Made by a program: the position numbers and the translations under genes | The notes under the pieces: model-generated | What the model was told of the DNA's origin: nothing | Seen by the model: the letters and a program-made list of their open reading frames with translations, nothing else | Database searches by the model: none | Shown here: piece by piece, positions 11,594-23,105 of the stretch | Layout of the letters: each line of letters begins with the position of its first letter | How positions within the stretch are numbered: position 1 is the first letter of the stretch | Assembly: GCF_040954645.1 (NCBI RefSeq) | Contig: NC_092805.1 | Span: 71,657,186 to 71,721,185, forward strand | Direction of reading: 5' to 3' | Length of the DNA: 64,000 bases | Source of the DNA: Diabrotica undecimpunctata | Taxonomy: Eukaryota > Arthropoda > Insecta > Coleoptera > Chrysomelidae

Positions 11594-12055
11594 TTTATCT
11601 AAACTAATTCTTCGAAACTTGGCGTGTTGGCACAGAATGATGGATGGTGTAAAATGTCTAGCTGGAGATAGACCAACTTTAAGTATGCAACTATCGAGTG
11701 GAAAGGAGGCTTCTAACAATATACTTTATTTTTGGCTGCTTCTTCAAATTTTGTCAATACTCGATCTAATTCGGCGCCAGGACTAGGTGGTTGACTATCT
11801 TCATCGTAGTCAAATTCTATACTAAATTCACTGCTATCATCATCCAAATTAACAGGCTGACTGTCGTAACCGCTATCTTGAGAGCTTATGGTACTACTGT
11901 GTTTCGAACACCGTTGACGAAGTGGATGTAAACTGAACAGGTCATCGTAGTTTGTCTTAAATTTATATTATTGTCATCTCAAACTACTTGTGGTTAATTG
12001 TTAATTGTTTTTTCAAAAAAATGTATGTGTACGCGGCGTATCAAAATATAGATCC

Positions 12056-12982
12056 TCAAACTATATTCGATTTTTTTAACCAGCTGTTGTGTTTGCTATC
12101 CATTCCTAACCATTTCACATACATCGTATTGCCTTTTCGTCCAAGTACTTTTTCGACCAGGTATATGTCAGGGTTTGATGTTTTCTGCAATTCTTCTTCA
12201 TAAAAACCGCCGCTAATCGGTGCACCTTGTATGTCTTCGAGCAAATACGTTATAGGATTTGTTATCTTAACTTGTGCAAGTCTAAATAATTCAGTAGTCC
12301 AATTGGGTCTGTAGGCCTTTTCGAAGAAATGTTTTGCCTTTGATACACGTACAATGTCGCCAACTTTAAACTTTCGTGGACCGGCAATCTTTAAATGAGT
12401 ATAACTTTTGTTTAAAATGGTTTTTTCGTTGGATTTGTTAACCTGAGACGGTTTATATCTTGTTTTACTGTGTTTTGTATTGTTGTATTCCTCGGTAATT
12501 ATAGGTAGAGCATCTAACCATTTGTACGATCCATGTAAACTGAAATACTTGTACAACTTTGCTTTCAACGTTCTAATGACTCTTTCACAAATGGCAGCTT
12601 TTTTAATCGTGTAGGTGCTGCAATGATTAATTTCATGTTTTTTCATTAAATTTTGAAATTTTCTGTTGTAAAATTCGGTTCCCTGATCACATTGTAAGTT
12701 TTTTGGGACTCGTCGAGTATGAGCGAGAATATCCGAAAATGCTCGAGTAATTTCTTCACCAGTCTTTGTTTTTAGAGGACGTGTCCACACAAATTTTGAA
12801 AAACAATCAATTAAAACTAGTATTAGTTTGTAATTTTTATTTTGGTGTGCATAAGGACGCATTTCAGCCAAATCCATTTGCCACAAGTCATCGATTCCTT
12901 TGATTATTGTTCGTCGACGAGGATAGTTTTTTCGTGCTGGTTTATGCAACTCATACACTACCTGTTTCTTTTCTTTAGACAT
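12056..12982 (-). CDS. Polinton integrase with chromodomain
   Basis: Inserts the linear element DNA into chromatin. 308 residues from ATG 12982, open throughout. The rve core shows DDLWQMDLAEMRPYA (first Asp, about residue 36), LQCDQGTEFYN (second Asp, about 99) and a glutamate in AAICERVIRTLKAKLYKYF (about 135): a D,D-35-E arrangement. WLDALPIITEEYNNTKHS and FKVGDIVRVSKAKHFFEKAY follow, as usual for Polinton integrases. The C-terminus (residues about 255-308) is a chromodomain: YLVEKVLGRKGNTMYVKWLG...HNSWLKKSNIV. The N-terminal zinc-binding part is short or missing at this start. It lies two bases downstream of the stop of a small minus-strand ORF, so both may come from one transcript. Confidence 0.85.
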   Translation of the reverse strand: MSKEKKQVVYELHKPARKNYPRRRTIIKGIDDLWQMDLAEMRPYAHQNKNYKLILVLIDCFSKFVWTRPLKTKTGEEITRAFSDILAHTRRVPKNLQCDQGTEFYNRKFQNLMKKHEINHCSTYTIKKAAICERVIRTLKAKLYKYFSLHGSYKWLDALPIITEEYNNTKHSKTRYKPSQVNKSNEKTILNKSYTHLKIAGPRKFKVGDIVRVSKAKHFFEKAYRPNWTTELFRLAQVKITNPITYLLEDIQGAPISGGFYEEELQKTSNPDIYLVEKVLGRKGNTMYVKWLGMDSKHNSWLKKSNIV

Positions 12983-12984
12983 TC

Positions 12985-13416
12985 TTATATACGACTTTCA
13001 ATTGATTTTAGGCGATTATCTATATCCCATGAATGAATGTTGCCTACTATGCCCTGTAATGATTGTTCCACTTATTTTATCCTCTGTTCCATCTTTATAT
13101 CGTACATCGTATGTTTTGCAACTGTTTCTGCAACAGATTTTAGATTGTTCTCCGAATCCTTTTTTAGTGTATTCAAATCATCTTTGAATTCGGTACTCTG
13201 ATGGAGAAGTTGAACTATCCAAAATAAATGAAATACTAGAAACCAAGTTGTTGTATGCAGCTGACTGTATCTACGTTCGAGGGGAACAAAAGGCAGAATA
13301 TTTGGATAAGAAACGTCACGTATTTGGGAGTTTTTCCCCTTATTATTGATGTTTGCAAATTTGATGGTACGCCTCGTGCCACTGAAAACGTTGGTCCTAC
13401 TGCAAGCCCATGCCAT
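12985..13416 (-). pseudogene. Small membrane-anchored coiled-coil protein upstream of integrase
   Basis: Minus-strand frame ending at TAA 12985-12987, right before the integrase ATG. It encodes a basic N-terminal part, a hydrophobic segment (TTWFLVFHLFWIVQLL, a probable transmembrane helix) and a heptad-like region (STEFKDDLNTLKKDSENNL, KSVAETVAKHTM, VEQSLQGIVGNIHSW). An in-frame TAA at 13072-13074 breaks it. The true start is uncertain. Not recognised; Polinton cargo by position, with a layout that could suit a virion membrane or minor structural protein (inference). Confidence 0.4.
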
Positions 13417-13689
13417 GCCACTGGATTATTTTCATGCACCGAAAGAACTGTGGATCGTCTACGTCACTGGTTTACCTATACCGTAATACCATTGTAATTT
13501 TTATATGTATAAATAAATATATTAGAGATTAAACCCTTGTTTTTTTTATATAAAACATCTTTATTGATCGAGTCTTATATTACATGAAGATTCAAATTTT
13601 CTCTTTACAATTTCAAATTTTTAAAATTAACATAAATACAGATGCTTATATTACATATCACATTGCAAAGACATTATCTATTTCACTTT

Positions 13690-13985
13690 TCATATTCTCG
13701 CTGGTGTTGTTGTTGCTGTTGGCACCCATGGCTTAGGTTGAATACGTCTTAATGAATATGTAGCTGGTGGCAGTTTTCTAAAGGCGTAAATCCAGGTTTC
13801 TTGCTGCTGCTGTAAATTCAACTCTTCCGGTTTCCACGTTTTGTTGTTGTTGCCAAAATGCAGGCTATCTAATTGTCTTTTAATTCTTCATACGATTTGA
13901 TGTCTTTATGTAACTGATTAAGTTTTCTTTGAAATTCCATTACTCTATGTATGTACTCGATGGGATTCATACTACTACTGTTCAT
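13690..13985 (-). pseudogene. Small Gln/Asn-rich Polinton ORF, frameshifted
   Basis: From ATG 13985 (MNSSSMNPIEYIHRVMEFQR) the frame runs to a TAG near 13876. One frame over it continues as WKPEELNLQQQQETWIYAF, then RKLPPATYSLRRIQPKPW, to a stop at 13690-13692. Total about 97 residues with a Gln/Asn-rich middle and a Pro/Thr-rich tail. No family recognised. Confidence 0.4.
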
Positions 13986-14034
13986 GCTCTGTGTGAAATA
14001 TCTCATAAAAGTCAATTTTGAAAAACAAGTCCAT

Positions 14035-14530
14035 GCCTGTCACATAATTGTCATGTCCTGCGTCGAAGATCAGGTAATTCACGTCGATTGTCACGTTCTG
14101 TGTCGAATGTCACGTCCTGCGTCGAATGCCGCGTTCTGTCTCGACTGACACATAAATATCACGTCCTGCATTGAATGTCACGTGATTCACGTCCTTTCAC
14201 GTGACATTTCACGTCAAATGTCACGTCCTGCATCGATTATCACGTTCTGTGTCGAATGTCACGTCCTGCGTCGAATGCCACGTGATTCACGTCCTTTCAC
14301 GTGACATTTCACGTCAAATGTCACGTCTTTGCGTACCTCTGTCTACATGTCACAGATGGCTCTGTATGCCTCTGAATGTCTCTGCGAACTTCTGTCTACG
14401 TATCACAGATGGCTCTGTGTGCCTCTGAATGTCTCTGCGACTGTCACATAACTATCACGTCCTGCATCGAATGTCACGCCATTTCACGTGACATTTCACG
14501 TTCTGCGTAGACTGTCACGTTCTGTTAGGC
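14035..14530. repeat. Degenerate short tandem repeat (TCACGTCCTGCGTCGAATG)
   Basis: The phrase TCACGTCCTGC(G/A)TCGAATG recurs many times with variants ending in CACGT, plus two larger direct copies of CCACGTGATTCACGTCCTTTCA... (about 14183 and 14283) and of CTCTGCGA...CTGTCTACGT. No coding frame is credible. Confidence 0.75.
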
Positions 14531-14635
14531 ATTGTACGGAAAAGAAGAAGAATGTTCATACTGAACGTTGACAGAAGCCAAACAGTTGGCTTCTGTGTCA
14601 ACAACGCTTTCATCTGACACCCCATACATCAAAAT

Positions 14636-14995
14636 CAGATCACTAGCAACGAAGATACATTCTAGCGCCCATTTGGCAATGCCGCCATCTTTGTTTTTTG
14701 TATCAACGTATTTCCCGTCTCCTCACCGTTCTAACGAGCCCTCGTACGTCACGATCGGACCAATAAAAACGAAGATACGTTCTAGCGCCCATTTGGCAAT
14801 GCCGTTATCTTTGTTTTTTGTCTCAACGTATTTCTCGTCTCCTCCCCGTTCCAACAAGCCCTCGTACGTTACAATCGGACCAATAGAAACTAAGATATGA
14901 CGTAATGTCCTTTTGGCATGGTCCGATGCGCACGGCACGTAGTGCGTTCAACCCCATTTTCCATCCCCTTTCCAACGAGCCCTCGTACGTCATCC
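14636..14995. repeat. ~120-bp tandem repeat, three copies
   Basis: Units begin near 14636, 14757 and 14878. They share ACGAAGATACGTTCTAGCGC, CATTTGGCAATGCCG, TTTGTTTTTTGT(A/C)TCAACG, CTCCCCGTTC(C/T)AAC(G/A)AG and CCTCGTACGT. The third is shortened. It may be part of the Polinton terminal region; no inverted partner was found at the left end. Confidence 0.75.
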
Positions 14996-15062
14996 TAGGT
15001 TAAGTTGTTTGGCACTTACGACCGGGGGTTGCAATTTTAGGGGTTGTGCTCAAAGACCTATA

Positions 15063-15735
15063 GTATAATCTACTTATAGCGTTAAAAACATTTTGCACAG
15101 ACATTAATGAGCCTTATGGCAAATATTTGTCACATTTTTCAATAAATTCACTTGAAGAAGAGCTCCAAAAATGTATAATATATGACAATCACAAATCTCA
15201 ACAGAAATATATGAATTATTTAAAGACACAGCAAAATAATAAACCATTCTTACCAAAACAAAAGCTTGCTAATACAAATCAGACATTTTATAATAACAAC
15301 ACAAATCTCAGTAGAAACGTTTTTCAACCAAACTCTAACTCTTATTCGAGACAACCAAACTTCAACTCTTATCCGAGACAAAACTTTTCCCAAACCAATC
15401 CAAACCGAGTAAGTAACAACCCCTATCAGAACACAAATTTTACTGCTAGGCCCGACGCCAATGTAACTCCTCAATCGAATTTCAATTCTTCTAGACATAA
15501 CCCACAAAATATTAACTTTAACAATCAAAATTTTAATAGACCACAAATCCGAAACCCACAACCTGAAAGATATCACGTTACTCTAATGAACGATGTACAG
15601 ACTATCACCACAAAAAATGAACCCATGAGCACGTCCACTAGACGCACGCATCAGTTCAATATAAATTTAACCCCAGACGAAGATTTCGAATACACCCCGA
15701 ATATTTCGAAATTAACGACGATCCCGAAGAATTAA
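15063..15735 (+). pseudogene. Gypsy A gag, C-terminal fragment
   Basis: Open from about 15063 without a start codon. It encodes LKTFCTDINEPYGKYL, INSLEEELQKCIIYDNHKSQ and a long Asn/Gln/Arg-rich tail (repeats of SNSYSRQPNFNSYPRQNF type) up to TAA 15733-15735. The composition is that of the nucleic-acid-binding tail of errantivirus Gag, which lacks a strict CCHC knuckle. The N-terminal and capsid parts were lost with the 5' end. Confidence 0.6.
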
Positions 15736-15828
15736 TTGAAGAAACTTCTCAGGATTTTCCCGAGGATCCGACCGACGAGCATACATAACCGATATCGATC
15801 TAAGTAATATCCAAACTAATCCCGACTA

Positions 15829-17411
15829 CCGTTTTTCTTCTTGCCTAATTCAAACATTAAAGTATTAATCGACTCTGGTGGCACCCATACAGTCGTTTCG
15901 CCAAAAGTTTTAAAATATTTTATCCCCTCACATATCTACCTAACACCGTCAATGAAATAAAATCCTTTTTAAATCTTATTGACTTTTCGTTTTTACAGAC
16001 ATTTCTGTAAAAACTTTGCAAAGATCACCTCTCCATTCATGAGATGTACGCGAAAAAACGCAACCATTGACCCCACTAATCCAGATTTCTTAGTGTTTCC
16101 GAAAATGTAAACAGTTACTTACCAACGCCCCGATTTTCCAATACCCCGACTTTTCTAAACCATTCGTATTAACTACGGATGCATCTAACAAGCTATTGGA
16201 TCTGTCTTATCCCAGAATAAGCAGCCAATCGCCTACTACTATCGCACATTAAATACTGTAGAGCAGAACTATTCCACAATCGAAAAAGAATTGCTTGGCA
16301 TGGTGGATTCTTGTTAACATTTTCTCCCATATCTGTATGGCCAAAATTTTATCATTGAAACAGATCACAACCCACTCGTTTGGATTAATAAAATCAAAGA
16401 TCCTTGCTCAAGATTATCCCGCCAAAAATTTAAACTTAAAGAATTTCAATTTGAAGTCCGATATAAAAAAGGGAAAGAAAATCAAGTAGGAGACGCTCTC
16501 AGTCGAGTTCGAATAAACGCCTTAAGCACTAGATCAAACTCTGACGAATTCTTAAACGAATTTGATAAAAACCAAAACCCAACGGACGGAAACACGCAAC
16601 ACACCGCTGTCGAAAATCCTATTACAGGCATAGAAATATCGGAAGAACTAATCAACTTGTCAACTAACCAAATTATATTTGAACCCTCTGAAAAATACGA
16701 AATGACTTATACGAAAATTTTTAACAAACACCGTCACATAGTAACTATTACCGACGATTGGAAAAACGAATTACCAGAAATTTCCAACATTTACTTAGGC
16801 CCAACCAAAAATTTGCGATAAAAATACCACACGAATTCTAACCATTCATATGGAATTACTTTAAAGAAAACATAAATTCCACAGTCAAAACAATATTTTG
16901 CAACAAACTATTACAAGACATCGAAGACGAAAGACAACAGGTAGAATGTGTCAAAAAATACCACACCGATAACCATAATGGAATAGTAGAAACTTACAAG
17001 CACCTCAGACATAAATTTTACTAGCCCTCCATGCAAACTACAATCTTAAACTTTATCAACACTTGCGAAATATGCTTAAAAAGCAAGTACGAAAACACCC
17101 TTACAAATCGCCACAATTAGGACCACTCTTGGGACAAAAACCGTTTAACATACTACACATAGACGTCTTTCATTGTAACAAAAATCTTTATCTGACAATT
17201 GTAAATTCATTCTCTAAGTACGCCCAATGTTATAAATTACCTGACAAAACGTCGCGCGTCGATCTCCATTCTGACCAAACTACGACATTACTTCTCACAT
17301 CATAACTATCCCCAAAAAATTGTTTGCAACCCAGGCACAGAATTCAACTCAGCAATCATTAAAGAATTTTTAAACCTCCATAAAATAGAAATACATTTCA
17401 CTACTGCCAAC
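15829..17411 (+). pseudogene. Gypsy A pol remnant: protease, RNase H, integrase N-terminal half
   Basis: Protease active site at 15871 (VLIDSGGTHTVVSP). RT is almost entirely deleted, the sequence jumping near 15950-16110. RNase H follows: [39 protein letters not shown] (16150-16390), then a tether-like open stretch. The integrase HHCC zinc finger includes YHTDNHNGIVETYKHLRHKF and FINTCEICLKSK (16960-17085), and the first catalytic Asp is in FNILHIDVFHC (about 17140-17170). The expected second Asp reads Asn (CNPGTEFNS, about 17325). Frameshifts at about 16315, 17090 and 17280. The reading breaks at 17411 where gypsy B is inserted. Confidence 0.7.
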
Positions 17412-17828
17412 AACTTGTGATGGGTAGCTCTTTCGGAACGACAGACTCAGTGAAACACAGGTTTGAAATAAAAATAAATCTATTTAGTATATATACAATA
17501 AATAAAAAATAAAAAAGGAATTCTACGTTGTATACTTATAAAATAAAAATAAAATGAATTCTACGTTCCCGTCTGGGTCCCGCGATGAATGAGTTCTCCG
17601 GCGAACGTCTATAAAAGAAAAGAAACTAATTATTACTAATAAATAAATGAAATAGCAGACCCACGGTAATGTTCAATACACAATACCGATGGGTTCCGCT
17701 TGGCTAAGGACAGAGTACGATCCTCAATACGGAAAACTCTCCGTCCGGGCTGGCTCTGTGTAGATCCACGGTAATGTTCAATACACAAGACCGATGGGTT
17801 CCGCTTGGTTTAGGACAGAGTATGATCC

Positions 17829-19623
17829 TTTCAAAGGGCTATTAAAATAGCAAAAGAAAATTGGTTTAGCTCGAAGTGTACAGAGATAGAGTCATTACAA
17901 CAAAAACATGATTCATTTAACCTCCATAAAAAGATTAAAGAAGCGGCAGGCTTATATAAACACAAGAACACTGGATTCCTGACAGATAATCAGGGAAACA
18001 TATTACTGGAAATAGAGCATAAAAGAGATATTTGGATCAAATACGTGGAAAAAACTTTTGAAGATATACGAAGTAACACTGGTATTACAACAAACACCAA
18101 TTGCGAATCTGGACCACCATTTACAGTCGAAGAAGTAAAATATGCCATCAAAAGCACCAAAGATGGTAAAGCAGTAGGCCCTGATAATTTTCACTCAGAA
18201 TTCTTAAAACTTATGGACTATGATGGCATAAAATGGTTGACAAATATATTTAACAGTATATATGATACGGGCGTGGTTCCCCAAGAGTGGTTAGTGTCAA
18301 CTTTTATAAATCTTCCAAAAAAAACCCAATGCGAGAAAGTGCGAAGACTATAGAATTATAAGCCTTATGAGCCATTTACTTAAAATATTTCTAAAGGTCA
18401 TCCACAAAAGAATATATACAAAATGTGAGGAACAAGTAACAAGAACACAATTCGGATTTCGTGATGCTCTGGGAACACGGGAGGCCCTTTTTGCTGTACA
18501 GGTGCTATTTCAGAGATGCAGGGATGTGAATTGTGACATATACGTATGCTTTATAGATTACCAGAAGGCATTTGACAGAGTAAAACATGACAAATTAATG
18601 ACTCTAATGCAAGAAATTGGAATTGACAACAAAGATCTTAGAATTATCAGAAACATTTACTACAATCAAACGGCCAAAATCAAAATAGAAGACCAGTTAA
18701 CTGATAAAATTGCAATAGAACGTGGAGTACGACAGGACTGTATTTTGTCTCCATTGTTGTTCAACATTTATTCTGAATGGGTATTTAAGGAAGCTTTAGA
18801 CGGTTGTGCGAAAGGAATACTAATAAACGGTGAATGGTTGAATAACATTAGATATGCAGATGACACTATAGTTTTTGCCGATAATCTGAATGACTTACAG
18901 ATATTAACAAATCGCATAACAGAAGTCAGCAACAGATACGGACTAGCTCTTAACATAAAGAAAACCAAATTTATGACAATTAGTAAAAAACCAATACTAA
19001 ACGCTCAACTTACAATCAACCAACAGAATATCGAAAGAGTCGAGCAATATACATATCTAGGCACCAATTTAAATAGCCAATGGGACCACTCACCAGAAAT
19101 TAAACAGCGAATAATAAAAGCAAAAGCAGCATTCGTTAGAATGAGAACTATTTTCAACAGTCGAGACATATCATTAAAAACAAAATGCCGTCTATTGAAC
19201 TGCTACATATTCACAGTTCTGCTCTACGGAATGGAAGCATGGACACTGACTGTTACATCTATGAATCGGCTCGAAGCTTTCGAAATGTGGTGTTATAGGC
19301 GCATCTTACGTATATCCTGGGTTGACAGAGTTACTAATGTGGAGGTCCTGCGTAGAATGGGGAAAGAATGTGAAATTCTCATGACCGTCAAAACTAAAAA
19401 GTTGGAATATCGAGGACATGTAATGAGAAATCAAGAACGTTACGGTCTTCTCCAGCTGATTCTCCAAGGGAAAGTAAATGGTAAGAGAGAACCGGGAAGA
19501 AGACGCATTTCCTGGCTTCAAAATTTACGAAAGTGGTATAACACGACTACCACTGAACTGTTCCACGCTGCAATAAACAAAGTAAAGATAGCCGTGATGA
19601 TCGCCAACATCCGGAACGGATAG
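17829..19623 (+). pseudogene. LINE endonuclease-reverse transcriptase, C-terminal two-thirds
   Basis: Open from the insertion point without ATG (AIKIAKENWFSSKCTEI...). The frame runs to 18353. An A-run at 18317-18325 has one extra A, and reading continues one frame over to TAG 19621-19623. RT motifs: FIDYQKAFDRVKHDKLM (A, about 18550), RGVRQDCILSPLLFNIY (B), NNIRYADDTIVFADN (C, about 18850) and YTYLGTNLNSQ. The C-terminal region has WCYRRILRISWVDRVTNVEV and KLEYRGHVMRNQERYGLLQL, typical of the RTE-like insect LINEs often labelled endonuclease-reverse transcriptase. The endonuclease domain is absent through truncation. With one frameshift only, it is a young dead copy. Confidence 0.85.
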
Positions 19624-19642
19624 GCACTTTAAGAAGAAGAAG
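17830..19642 (+). mobile_element. 5'-truncated LINE inside gypsy B LTR
   Basis: 1813 bp flanked by ATGATCCT (17822-17829 and 19643-19650). The 3' end is AAGAAGAAGAAG rather than poly(A), as in several insect LINE clades with microsatellite tails. The 5' end is cut inside the RT ORF. Confidence 0.9.
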
Positions 19643-20081
19643 ATGATCCTCAATACGAAAATCTCTCTGTCCGGGTTGGCTCGCAGGTTCACTACAACTA
19701 CAAGTCAGGGAGCCTAGAGCGCTAGCTACAAGACTGTCTAATTCCGCTACTCACACGCCTCAAATAGCCGCTACGAATCCCACTTTGTCGTCTAGTTGTA
19801 GAAGTGGATGCGCAAATATTGACACCCCCACGGTTCGAACTGTTAAACGATCAGAACATCGTTACACCCCCTTCTCGTTGGAAAAAAAAGTAACATACCT
19901 TTTTTTGTGTATATGGTGTCTACAGCCTTGTGATGTCATCTATCTCTCCGCGTCTTTCCCTGGTGTCACGGGTAGTTCGGGTCTCTCTGGCGTTCCTAGA
20001 GGGGTCATCGCTTCCGGTATTTCTAATACGTCTTCCATGTTTGATGTGGATGAACTGAATTCTGCTTGCTAGCATTGCTAC

Positions 20082-23000
20082 TTAAATACCGTTTGGTTGT
20101 GGTGGGGATTGGATTTCTGTGGTAACATTTGACCCCTCCCATGGTTTTAAATCTTTTACATGCGCCGTCATCTGCTGGCGGCTACTACTATCGGCCAATT
20201 TCAGTTTTACTATTACTGGTGATATCACTGACGTTACTATGTATGGTCCTGAGTACTTCGGCGCTAGTTTTGGTGAAAGCTGCACTAGCCGATGATAGGT
20301 GGTGTTCCTTTTTCATGACTCGATCTCCTGGATGTGGCCGCCAGTCTCTTCGTCTTAGATCGTAATATTTCTTTTGGTCCTCGAAAGCGTGTTCCATGTG
20401 CACTTTCGTCAGTTCTCTCAACGCTTCTGACTTGTTTAAGTTCTCTGCATACCCCTGTATATCTTGTCCATTTGTCGCCTCTGTTGTGTCTAATTCTCTT
20501 CCGAAATTAAGAAGCGCTGGTGAAAATCCTGTTGAATCGTGTCTTGACGAATTTATGGCGTAGCAGAATTCTGGTATGAATTTGTCCCAGTCTTTATGGT
20601 TATCCTCCACGTAAGTAGCTATCATCGTTTTCAGTACTTTGTTCATTCGTTCGACTGGATTGCATTGAGGTGAGTACGGTGGTGTTAGAATGTGATTTAT
20701 GTTATAGGACTTTAGGAACGCCTTAAAATTTCCGCTTGTGAACTGCGCACCGTTGTCCGAGATGATTTTCTTCGGGATACCGAATTGCATGACTACCTTT
20801 GATCGTAGAGTTCGTAGATGCTGCTCGTATTGGCTGGGCGACGACCCATTTGGTAAACCGGTCTTGCACGACTATTAAGAAAATGTTTCCTTTTGCAGAT
20901 CTTGGGAATGGCCCCATTAAATCAACTGAGACAATATGCCAAGGCTTGTCTACAGAGGACGGTTTCATTTTCCCGGCTGGTTGCATTTGAGACGGTTTAT
21001 ATTGAAGGCACGTCATACAGGCTCTAACGTAGTCTGCAATATGTTTAAACATCTTAGGCCATTAGTACTTTTGCGCTATTCGGCAAATTGTTTTTGCAAT
21101 TCCTAAGTGACCTGCTGTGGTCGAGTCATGATTTTCCTCCAAAATATCTTTCCTTTTATATCTTGGTACGCATAATTTCCATGGGTTACTAAACTCTGGG
21201 TCGGCTAAATTACGGCTGCTCCAAACGTGTTTATATAATTTCCCGTTTGATATTTGTAAATCCGGGAAATCGTCTGGGTTCTGGAGTATATTCCTATATA
21301 AATTATCGTACCAACTGCATGATTCCAGCTCTGATGCTAATAATTCCGACTCCGGTTCTTCGCTCTGGTTTTCTTGTGGTTGTCGTCACAAAGCATCTGC
21401 TACCTTGTTGAGGACTCCCTTTCTATATATTACCTCGAAATCGTACTGTTGCAGTTCTAAACTCCACCTGGCTAACCGACCTGATGGGTTTTTAAGGTTC
21501 TTCAGCCATTTGAGGGACTGATGGTCTGATATGACCTTAAAATTGTATCCTTCTATATATGGCCTCATTTGCTTTATCCCGTACACGATGGATAGACATT
21601 CTTTTTCCGTTGTGGAATATTTTGTCTCGGCTGGTGTGAGGGTTCGACTAGCATATGCAATTACTTTATCCTGTGTTAGTGCAACCCCAAGTCCACAGTT
21701 CGACGCATCTGTTTGCAGATAAAATGTTTTTGAAAAATCGGGGCATGCTAATACTGGGGCCGATGTAAGTTTTGATTTTAGCTCTTCAAACGCGTTTTCC
21801 TGCTTATCGGTCCATTTCCATCTTATCTTCTTCTTCAGAAGCATGTTTAGCGGTCCTGCTATTGTCGAATAGCTCTCTATGAATCGGCGGTACCATGATG
21901 TTATTCCTAGGAACCGGCGGAGTTGACGCACATTTCTCGGTGCTGTAAGTCCGGTTATAGCGTTGGTTTTCTCCGGGTCAGTTTTTATTCCTTCTGCTCC
22001 AACCACATGTCCTAAGTATCTGAGTTCTGACTGGCAAAACGTGCATTTCTCGAAGTTCAGCTGTAATCTGGCTTCTTTCAGTCTTCGGAAGACTTCATGT
22101 AGGTGATTTAAATGCTCTTGGAGCGTTTTAGATATTACTACGATATCATCCAAGTAGGCAAAAGCGAATTCCATATCGGGAGGTATTACCTTATCCAGTA
22201 GGCGTTGGAAAGTGGCTCCTGCGGAATGCAGTCCGAATGGGGTGGTTTTGAACTGAAAATGGCCTTTTACGGGTACGCTGAATGCTGTCACTGGGCGGCT
22301 TGTTTCTTCTAGGGGTATTTAAAAATATCCCTGTTTCAAATCGAGGGTCGATATAAAATTGGCTTCCTTAAGTCTATCCAGAATTTCCGATATTCTGGGT
22401 AACGGATATGCGTCCTTATCTGATAGTTCGTTGACTTTTCTAAAGTCAATGCAAAATCTGTACGAGTTATCCTTTTTCCTAACTAGTACAATCGGTGAAC
22501 TCCAACCACTTGTGGAGGGCTCGATGGTTCCTTCTTTTAACATCTTGTCCACTTCTTGGTTGATGATCTGTAGCATTGCAGGATTGTGCCGCCTATAAGG
22601 CTGCTTGACTGGATCGCGCTTTTTCTTCAATTTTATTTCGTGTCTTATTAAGTTGGTGGGTCCTGTTATGTTCTCAAACTCCCTTAGTCCTTTTCTTAGG
22701 AACCTTTCTAACTCCGTATTTTGAGTGGAGTCTTTTAAAGTGTTACATGTCTCTTCTTGATGTTGTATGTATTGTTTGGTCGTATGTTTATCGAATTTAA
22801 GTTCGATAGAATGGTTCCTGAGGAATTCCACTCCTAGTAAGGCATCTTTCGTCAACCCTGGCATTACTATGACTGTTTGTCGGGTTTGTAACTGATCGAT
22901 CTCGCATTCAATTGTCAACTTCTGGTTAAGCTCCATTGACGCTCCATTTGCTAGTCTTGTTCTCCCGCTGTAGCTATCTAGAGAGTCCTTGTATATCTGA

Positions 23001-23105
23001 GCTATTCTATCCCCGACGTAATTTTTAGTAGTTCCTGTGTCGATGAGCGCTCTGTATGTTCTTTGCCCTATTTTCAGGGATGCGAACAGTCGAATGTCAT
23101 TGCTC
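20082..23105 (-). pseudogene. Gypsy B protease-RT-RNase H-integrase
   Basis: Minus strand. Protease YRALIDTGTTKNYVGD (Asp at 23041-23039) and the flap-side DALLGVEFL. RT: GTIEPSTSGWSSPIVLVRKK, RFCIDFRKVNE, motif A in FISTLDLKQGYF, motif C in FAYLDDIVVIS. RNase H: FYLQTDASNCGLG, KYSTTEKECLSIVYG, ISDHQSLKWL. Integrase: an HHCC region (TTAGHLGIAKTI...RACMTC), then VDLMGPF, ISDNGAQF and NPVERMNKVLK (D,D,E), with a C-terminal KLAPKYSGPYIV module ending near 20082. Defects: TAA at 22319-22321, TGA at 21386, a TAG in the zinc finger near 21063, frameshifts near 20780 and 20287. Otherwise well preserved. Confidence 0.85.

Larger units (their letters stand above)
10259..11960 (-). pseudogene. Uncharacterised Polinton cargo protein, interrupted
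   Basis: Minus-strand coding pieces in consistent order. An acidic, Ser-rich N-terminal region (11960-11720: DDLFSLHPLRQRC, then SSQDSGYDSQP and DEDSQPPSPGAEL). After a frame change, SPARHFTPSIILCQHAKF (11700-11610). Past a 49-bp insert, WSDIIKLCIQKMNDFFQADL and CGEYCKIRQLMYESTKFLVP (11520-11370). The C-terminal part (10507-10259) begins YYLDVNDITQILQVHH and ends at a stop before 10259. A minisatellite-bearing insertion separates the last two. The right-hand half of that insertion duplicates part of this gene. The protein is not recognised; position between polB and integrase marks it as element cargo. Confidence 0.45.
17416..19866 (-). repeat. Gypsy B left (3') LTR, split by a LINE
   Basis: Begins TGTGATGGGTAGCTCTTTCG, as does the right copy at 23652, and ends CATCGTTACA. 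Interrupted at 17829/17830 by a LINE flanked by ATGATCCT; the remaining LTR sequence resumes at 19651. Confidence 0.9.

Noticed and set aside
13255..13497. 80-codon plus-strand ORF and the adjoining VELSKINEILE frame
   Set aside because: The minus frame ends neatly before the integrase ATG and has a transmembrane plus coiled-coil pattern, so the plus frames are more likely shadows; not certain.
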